From the NCBI GenBank assembly GCA_963764585.1, contig CAVXTB010000003.1, positions 992,001 to 1,056,000 of the forward strand: a DNA stretch of 64,000 bases, given 5' to 3'. The translations under genes and the position numbers were made by a program. This DNA is from JAOPZW01 sp963764585. GTDB lineage: Bacteria > Actinomycetota > Thermoleophilia > Solirubrobacterales > Solirubrobacteraceae. Every line of letters begins with the position of its first letter. The first letter of the stretch is position 1. Shown here piece after piece: positions 59,805-64,000 of the stretch. Below the pieces are notes generated by a model, which saw only the letters and a list, made by a program, of their open reading frames with translations, made no database searches and was not told the DNA's origin.

Positions 59805-60320
59805 ATGAGCCCGAGTTCGTCGCGGCTCATCGACACCCCCGGTGTCTCGGCGGCACTGGCGTTCGTGACCCACGTCTACGGCAGGCGCGTGCGGCGCCCC
59901 GGTCGCACGATGGAGCACCCGGTCGATGTCGCTGTACTGCTCGCCGCCCATGGCCAACCGCCGTCGGTCGTGGTCGCGGGGCTCTTGCACGACGTGCTCG
60001 AGGACACCGACGTCTCTTCGAACGAGCTGCTCGACCGGTTCGGCTGGGACGTCACGCGGCTCGTCCAGGCGGCCACGGAAGACGGCGACATCGACGACTA
60101 TCGAGACCGCAAGGCCGCACTGCGCAAGGAGATCCTCGATGCCGGGCCCCAGGCCGCGACGATCGCGCTGGCCGACAAGCTCGCCAAGCTCGAGGTCGCG
60201 CGGCAGCGACCGCGCAAGCGCCGGCTTGCCCACTATCGGGCAACACTCGACGGCGTCGAGGAGCGCTACGGGCGCAGCCCGCTCAGCGAGCGCCTTCGCG
60301 AGCAGCTCGCTCGCTGGTGA
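59805..60320 (+). CDS. HD-domain (ppGpp hydrolase-like) protein
   Basis: A 171-aa HD protein. The metal site is H..(HPVDVAVLL) with HDVLEDT, the HDxxED signature of RelA/SpoT-type hydrolases, and DKLAKLE gives the last Asp. There is no synthetase domain, so it resembles a small alarmone hydrolase or another HD phosphohydrolase. It is divergent from pyrophosphatase 2 and converges with enolase, five bases apart. Confidence 0.82.
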   Translation: MSPSSSRLIDTPGVSAALAFVTHVYGRRVRRPGRTMEHPVDVAVLLAAHGQPPSVVVAGLLHDVLEDTDVSSNELLDRFGWDVTRLVQAATEDGDIDDYRDRKAALRKEILDAGPQAATIALADKLAKLEVARQRPRKRRLAHYRATLDGVEERYGRSPLSERLREQLARW

Positions 60321-60325
60321 ACGTC

Positions 60326-61600
60326 TCAGACGGCGACGGCTGCCCGGCCGGCGAACCGCGCGCGCTCGCCGAGCTCCTCTTCGATGCGCAGGAGCTGGTT
60401 GTACTTCGCGACGCGCTCACCGCGCGCCGGCGCGCCCGTCTTGATCTGGCCGGCGCCCGTGGCGACCACGAGGTCGGCGATGAACGCGTCATCGGTCTCG
60501 CCCGAGCGGTGCGAGACGAAGCAGCGGTAGCCGGCCTCGCGGGCGATCGCCATCGTCTCGAGCGTCTCGGTGAGCGTCCCGATCTGGTTGAGCTTGATGA
60601 GGATCGAGTTGGCGATGCCGGCGTCGATGCCGCGACGCAGGATTGCGGGGTTGGTCACGAAGATGTCGTCGCCGACGAGCTGGACTCGGTCGCCAAGCCG
60701 TTCGGTGAGCCGTGCCCAGCCGTCCCAGTCGTCTTCGGCCATCCCGTCCTCGAGCAGGACGACCGGATAGCGGTCGACGAGCCGCTCCCAGTAGTCGACC
60801 ATCTCCGCCGAAGACAGCATGCGGTCCTCCGCGGCGAGGCGATACCCGCCATCGCGGAAGAACTCGCTGGCCGCCGGATCCAGCGCGATCGCGATGTCCT
60901 CGCCGGGTCGGTACCCGGCCGCCTCGATCGCCGCCACCAGCAGCTCGAGCGGCGCCTCGTTGTCGTGGAGCGCCGGCGCGAAGCCGCCCTCGTCGCCGAC
61001 GCCGGTGGCCAGCCCGCGGGCGCGCAGCGTGCCCTTGAGCTCGTGGTAGGTCTCGGCGCCCATGCGCAGCGCCTGTGCGAACGAACCGGCGCCAAGCGGT
61101 GCGATCATGAACTCCTGGAAGTCGACCGGGTTGTCGGCATGGGCGCCGCCGTTGAGCACGTTCATCATCGGCACCGGCAGGAGGTTCGCCTGCTCGCCGC
61201 CGAGGTAGCGCCAGAGCGGTTGCCCGAGCTCGGTGGCGCGAGCACGGGCGACCGCGAGCGACACGCCGAGGATCGCGTTGGCGCCAAGCCGCGACTTCGT
61301 CGCGGACCCGTCGAGGTCGATCAACGCCCGGTCCAGCCCCTCCTGGTCGCCGGCCTCCCGGCCGCGGACGGCCCCGGCGATCTCCCCGTCGACGTGCTCC
61401 ACGGCGCGCAGCACGCCCTTGCCGCCGAATGGCTCACCGCCGTCGCGCAGCTCGACCGCCTCGTGCTCGCCGGTCGACGCCCCGGACGGGATCGCCGCCC
61501 GGCCGAACGCGCCCGATTCCAGGCGCACGTCGACCTCGACGGTGGGGTTTCCGCGACTGTCGAGGATCTGCCGGGCGTGGACGTGCGTGATCGCGCTCAT
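60326..61600 (-). CDS. eno: Enolase
   Basis: A 424-aa enolase: GASTGEHEA loop, LLPVPMMNVLNGGAHADN, metal ligands in LEDGMAEDDW and VGDDIFVTN, catalytic Lys in IKLNQIGTLTET, and SHRSGETDD. Enolase is inhibited by fluoride with Mg2+ and phosphate (established). In other bacteria some eno genes are controlled by fluoride riboswitches, but here the nearest aptamer (61691-61748) points the other way. A broken enolase remnant lies at 50090. Confidence 0.97.
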   Translation of the reverse strand: MSAITHVHARQILDSRGNPTVEVDVRLESGAFGRAAIPSGASTGEHEAVELRDGGEPFGGKGVLRAVEHVDGEIAGAVRGREAGDQEGLDRALIDLDGSATKSRLGANAILGVSLAVARARATELGQPLWRYLGGEQANLLPVPMMNVLNGGAHADNPVDFQEFMIAPLGAGSFAQALRMGAETYHELKGTLRARGLATGVGDEGGFAPALHDNEAPLELLVAAIEAAGYRPGEDIAIALDPAASEFFRDGGYRLAAEDRMLSSAEMVDYWERLVDRYPVVLLEDGMAEDDWDGWARLTERLGDRVQLVGDDIFVTNPAILRRGIDAGIANSILIKLNQIGTLTETLETMAIAREAGYRCFVSHRSGETDDAFIADLVVATGAGQIKTGAPARGERVAKYNQLLRIEEELGERARFAGRAAVAV

Positions 61601-61690
61601 GCCCGGCAGCGTAGTGGCCGACCGCGCGGCGCTCCTTCCGTCGGAGTCCGCCGAGTACCGCGGGGAAACTACGGTCGTTATCCTTGGCCG

Positions 61691-61748
61691 CGAGCGATGA
61701 GGCTCGCTCGCTGAAGCGAACCGCGGTCGTCCCGCTGATGGCCTCTGT
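61691..61748 (+). ncRNA. Fluoride riboswitch (crcB motif) 11
   Basis: Stem CGAGCGATGAGGCTCGCTCG, GCGG/CCGC stem abutting CTGATGGCCTCTG, pseudoknot GAGGC/GCCTC. TATCCT at 61679-61684. No complementary Shine-Dalgarno follows before the ATG at 61770, so control is not of the masking type. It points away from enolase. Confidence 0.9.
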
Positions 61749-61769
61749 CAGCCGCAATGGACGTTCGCA

Positions 61770-62819
61770 ATGACCGTCTCCGGACCGCCTCCCGCAGCAC
61801 GCCCCGCAACTCCCGCGAGCGATTGCGGCTCGCCGCAGTTCGACGCCGCTGAAGTCCACGCGCTGCTGTGGGCGCTCCGCGGCGGTGTGCGGCGCGCCGC
61901 TGCCTGGTCGTTGTGTGCTCGGCACGCGTGGGGGCTCACGCTGGCCGAGTGCGAGCTGGGCGAGGAGGCGCTGCCAGTGTCGCGCATGTTCCTTGCCCAC
62001 TGCCTCCTGCGTGGTCGGAACATCGCAGCGTCAAGGCTGCCAGCGGTCCTCGCGCGCAGCCGCTTGCGCGGGCGCGCCTGCCCGGTCTGCTCGCAGGCCG
62101 CGCAGCGCGGCCCCGAGGCAGGCTCCATGGAGCGGCGCGAGCGCGTCAACGACCGGACGCGCTTCGAAGCGCTCGCGGCGGCGAGCCGCGACGAGTGGGA
62201 GCGAGGCACCTGTCCGTTGTGCCTGAGTGGAGCCGGCCCGCCCTGCCGCCCACATCTCGTGAGCGGCGCCCCGATACCGATCGCGCTTGCCGGCTCGCTC
62301 GGCACGCTGGCCACGCAGGTGGCGGACCATGCCCCGGGCGCATGGCTGCAGGGCGTCGGATGGCTCGCCGGATGGGGCCTTCGCGATAGGTCGGCGGATC
62401 CGACGAATCTCCGCTACTTCGGACACCCGATCGCAGCGGTCGAGTCGCCGCGCGAGCGGCTGCGTCGAATCGTGCGCGAGGCACTCGACCTGCAGGACGA
62501 GGCGTCGGGACTCATCGCTGCAATCAGCCGGGACGAACCGTTGCGCGAGCTCGCGCCGCGTGGAGGGCCCGTGGTCTCGCGATTCGAGGAGCTCCGCCGC
62601 GAACTCCCTGCGAAGGACGACACGGCGATGGGCCGTCTGGCCGCCGTGCTCGACTCCGTTCTTGCGCACCACGCGATGCTCGTCAACACGGCCCTCGACA
62701 CCCTCGCGGTGAATTGGCGGTCGGAGGCGATGCGCGACGAGTTGCACAGGCTCGAAAGCATGGGCCACATGGCCGAGGTCCTCGAGGACGTCGCCGATCT
62801 GCTCGCGGTGCGGCGGTGA
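61770..62819 (+). CDS. DUF6062-like Cys/His protein (variant units)
   Basis: A 349-aa protein with relaxed forms of the CxxC/CxxH units: a lone Cys (SDCGS) followed by SLCARH, then CPVC, CPLC, and PCRPH. The central part is an Arg/Ala-rich helical region and the C-terminus is helical (LDSVLAHHAMLVNTALDTL). It is related to 29620-30300 and 50203-51516. The start is taken as the ATG 22 bases beyond riboswitch 11; no strong Shine-Dalgarno is seen. It overlaps a zinc-ribbon/HEAT gene. Confidence 0.72.
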   Translation: MTVSGPPPAARPATPASDCGSPQFDAAEVHALLWALRGGVRRAAAWSLCARHAWGLTLAECELGEEALPVSRMFLAHCLLRGRNIAASRLPAVLARSRLRGRACPVCSQAAQRGPEAGSMERRERVNDRTRFEALAAASRDEWERGTCPLCLSGAGPPCRPHLVSGAPIPIALAGSLGTLATQVADHAPGAWLQGVGWLAGWGLRDRSADPTNLRYFGHPIAAVESPRERLRRIVREALDLQDEASGLIAAISRDEPLRELAPRGGPVVSRFEELRRELPAKDDTAMGRLAAVLDSVLAHHAMLVNTALDTLAVNWRSEAMRDELHRLESMGHMAEVLEDVADLLAVRR

Positions 62820-63196
62820 CCACCGCGTGGTTCTGCTTCCACTGCTACGCGCGCAACCCCCGCGCGGTCGGCCCGTGCGAGCGCTGCGGCGAGCCGATCG
62901 AACCCCCGCATCAGCTCAGCTACGACGAGCAGCTGATCTGGGCACTCGACCATCCGCTCCCCGGCACCGCGATCACCGCGGCACAGGTGCTCGGCCACCG
63001 CCGGCCCGCGGCCGCGGCGGCGCCTCTGCGAAGCGCGGTGGCCCGGCATCGCGATCCCTACCTCGCCGCCGAGGCCCTGCGCTCGCTGGTCGCGATCGAG
63101 GGCATCGAGGCGACGCGCCCGCTGCTGGCCGAGCTCGCGGCGAACGGCCCGCTGCTCCTGCGCGGCGTCGCTCGCTCGCAGCTCGGGCTCAGGTAG
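62816..63196 (+). CDS. Zinc-ribbon and HEAT-repeat protein, 126 aa
   Basis: A 126-aa protein with an N-terminal zinc ribbon (CFHCYARNP...CERCG, two CxxC pairs) followed by short alpha-helical HEAT-type repeats (LGHRRPAAAAAPLRSAV, AAEALRSLVAIEGIEA). The GTG start overlaps the stop of the Cys/His gene, so both form one fluoride-linked unit. Likely a protein-protein adaptor. Confidence 0.75.
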   Translation: MTTAWFCFHCYARNPRAVGPCERCGEPIEPPHQLSYDEQLIWALDHPLPGTAITAAQVLGHRRPAAAAAPLRSAVARHRDPYLAAEALRSLVAIEGIEATRPLLAELAANGPLLLRGVARSQLGLR

Positions 63197-63602
63197 GCCG
63201 CCACGCGAGGCGAGCGATCGCCTCGACGAGCGCGAGATGCGTCGCGCCGAGCGCGTCGGGAACGACGTGCGTGTCGGCCAGGACCGGCATAAATTTGGTG
63301 TCGCCGTGCCAGCGCGGCACGACGTGCAGGTGGAGGTGGTCGTCGAAACCCGCGCTGGCGACCTTGCCGAGGTTGAGGCCCACGTTGAAGCCGTCGGGGG
63401 CGACCACATCGCGAAGCGCCCGGATCGCACGCTGGCTCAGCGCCATGAGCTCGCCGAGCTCTTCCGGTGCGCACGGGTCGAGATCGCCCACGTGCCGGTG
63501 CGGGGCGACCATCACGTGCCCAGAGGCGTATGGGCAGGCATCGGCCTTGGCTCCCTTGATGTACTCGATTCGCAACGGCACCCACACCGACCGGCCCTCC
63601 AT
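63189..63602 (-). CDS. HIT-family protein with shortened N-terminal domain
   Basis: A 137-aa HIT protein of the diadenosine polyphosphate type. The start IEYIKGAKADAC is family-like, but the zinc Cys pair and the next ~25 residues that usually precede GHVMVAPHRH are missing. The catalytic HLHLHVVPRW triad is intact. The 3' end overlaps the zinc-ribbon gene. The lost segment includes part of the nucleotide pocket, so activity may be changed. Confidence 0.8.
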   Translation of the reverse strand: MEGRSVWVPLRIEYIKGAKADACPYASGHVMVAPHRHVGDLDPCAPEELGELMALSQRAIRALRDVVAPDGFNVGLNLGKVASAGFDDHLHLHVVPRWHGDTKFMPVLADTHVVPDALGATHLALVEAIARLAWRPT

Positions 63603-63644
63603 GCGCGCGAGTCTAGGGACGGCCAGCCCGGTAGAGTTCGGCGT

Positions 63645-63693
63645 GAGCGATGAGGCTCGCTCGGACCGCGGCACAGCCGCTGATGGCCTCTAC
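63645..63693 (+). ncRNA. Fluoride riboswitch (crcB motif) 12
   Basis: Stem GAGCGATGAGGCTCGCTC, GCGGC/GCCGC stem abutting CTGATGGCCTCTAC, pseudoknot GAGGC/GCCTC. TAGAGT at 63632-63637 is -10-like. CCTCTACGTC can pair over ten bases with GACGTGGAGG, the Shine-Dalgarno of the GTPase gene: the longest masking helix in the set, equal to riboswitch 2. Confidence 0.95.
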
Positions 63694-63723
63694 GTCCTGG
63701 CACCGTCCGACGTGGAGGTACAC

Positions 63724-64000
63724 ATGGCCCACAGCACCGCCGCCGCCGTCGAGCCCACGGCAGGCGTGCGCGAGTGCCTGGTCGAGCTGCGCGCCCTCGC
63801 GGATGAGCTGCTGCCGCCCGACGCGCTTGCCGACATCGACGACGCCATCGCCAGGCTCGACGACATCCGCTGCAACGTGGTCGTGCTCGGCGAGTTCAAA
63901 CGGGGCAAGAGCACGCTCGTCAACGCGCTCATCGAGCACGCGGTCCTGCCGACCGACGTCCTGCCGCTGACATCCGCGATCACGGTCGTCCGCCACGGCT
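63724..64000 (+). CDS. Dynamin-like GTPase (5' part, cut by window end)
   Basis: The first 92 residues of a dynamin-family GTPase. After a helical N-terminus, GEFKRGKSTLVNAL is the G1/P-loop and LPTDVLPLTSAIT contains the G2 Thr. ATG follows GGAGG by six bases, so riboswitch 12 controls it directly. Bacterial dynamin-like proteins act in membrane remodelling and repair. Confidence 0.88.
   Translation, partial: MAHSTAAAVEPTAGVRECLVELRALADELLPPDALADIDDAIARLDDIRCNVVVLGEFKRGKSTLVNALIEHAVLPTDVLPLTSAITVVRHG

Noticed and set aside
61601..61690. Riboswitch 11 as the leader of enolase
   Set aside because: The aptamer reads correctly only on the plus strand, away from eno. The minus-strand sequence does not form the motif.

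Overview
The window is very GC-rich (roughly 70 % or more by eye) with short intergenic gaps and many ATGA/GTGA stop-start overlaps. Gene content and protein style suggest an actinobacterium, most likely of the Thermoleophilia/Solirubrobacterales type. That placement is inferred from G+C, ECF sigma/zinc-finger anti-sigma pairs, MoxR/DUF58, GH15-Zwf and similar content, not from a marker gene. I recognised no rRNA, tRNA, CRISPR array or insertion sequence.

Left half (1-29.4 kb), a stress, envelope and metabolic region. It holds a radical-SAM gene with two glycosyltransferases, transporters (MFS, FNT, DedA), a flavin disulfide oxidoreductase and a patatin-like lipase. An ArsR-thioredoxin-rhodanese/CBS-TlpA-CcdA group follows, then a YceI/membrane/GH15/zwf operon. 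Three ECF sigma factors with zinc-finger anti-sigmas, a sulfite-oxidase-like protein with a cupredoxin, a DUF3179 protein, an orphan sugar-binding lipoprotein, an ArsR/SRPBCC pair and a SnoaL-containing sigma factor complete it. A promoter-like motif (GAATCC, 16-17 bp, GTCAGA or a variant) precedes many of these units, including one sigma gene, and probably defines a local ECF regulon.

Right half (29.4-64 kb), a fluoride-response island. I find twelve copies of the fluoride (crcB-motif) riboswitch aptamer, six on each strand, between 31.95 and 63.70 kb. Each copy has the hairpin with a GATGAGGC or GATGAAGC loop, a second stem abutting CTGATGGC or CTAATGGC, and a pseudoknot GAGGC/GCCTC that covaries to GAAGC/GCTTC. 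A -10-like hexamer lies 5-15 bases upstream of every aptamer. In ten of twelve, the aptamer's 3' strand can pair with the downstream Shine-Dalgarno, so translational control is likely. The controlled units are: (1) CPA2 antiporter-UspA-DUF6062; (2) a hydrogenase-4-like membrane complex (HyfCE, HyfF, HyfG, HyfHI, HyfB)-UspA; (3) HAD-MFS; (4) two MutS-like ATPases; (5) a four-unit DUF6062-like Cys/His protein; (6) an 83-aa protein; (7) an 87-aa GDFA-repeat protein; (8) a helical-repeat protein carrying a frameshift; (9) DUF4129-membrane-MoxR-DUF58; (10) pyrophosphatase and triple-DUF190; (11) a third DUF6062-like protein and a zinc-ribbon/HEAT protein; (12) a dynamin-like GTPase, cut by the window end. 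The classic fluoride targets enolase and a second pyrophosphatase are present but have no aptamer of their own.

Three things stand out. No CrcB/Fluc or CLC-F exporter is recognisable, although DUF190, the usual neighbour of crcB, is present in triplicate. The hydrogenase-like complex has lost all NiFe-site cysteines and most proximal-cluster cysteines, while keeping ligands for exactly one [4Fe-4S] cluster, so it is probably an ion-translocating machine and not a hydrogenase. A mosaic of gene remnants (DUF4386, MMPL, the C-terminus of a second enolase) lies inside the island at 49.3-50.2 kb.
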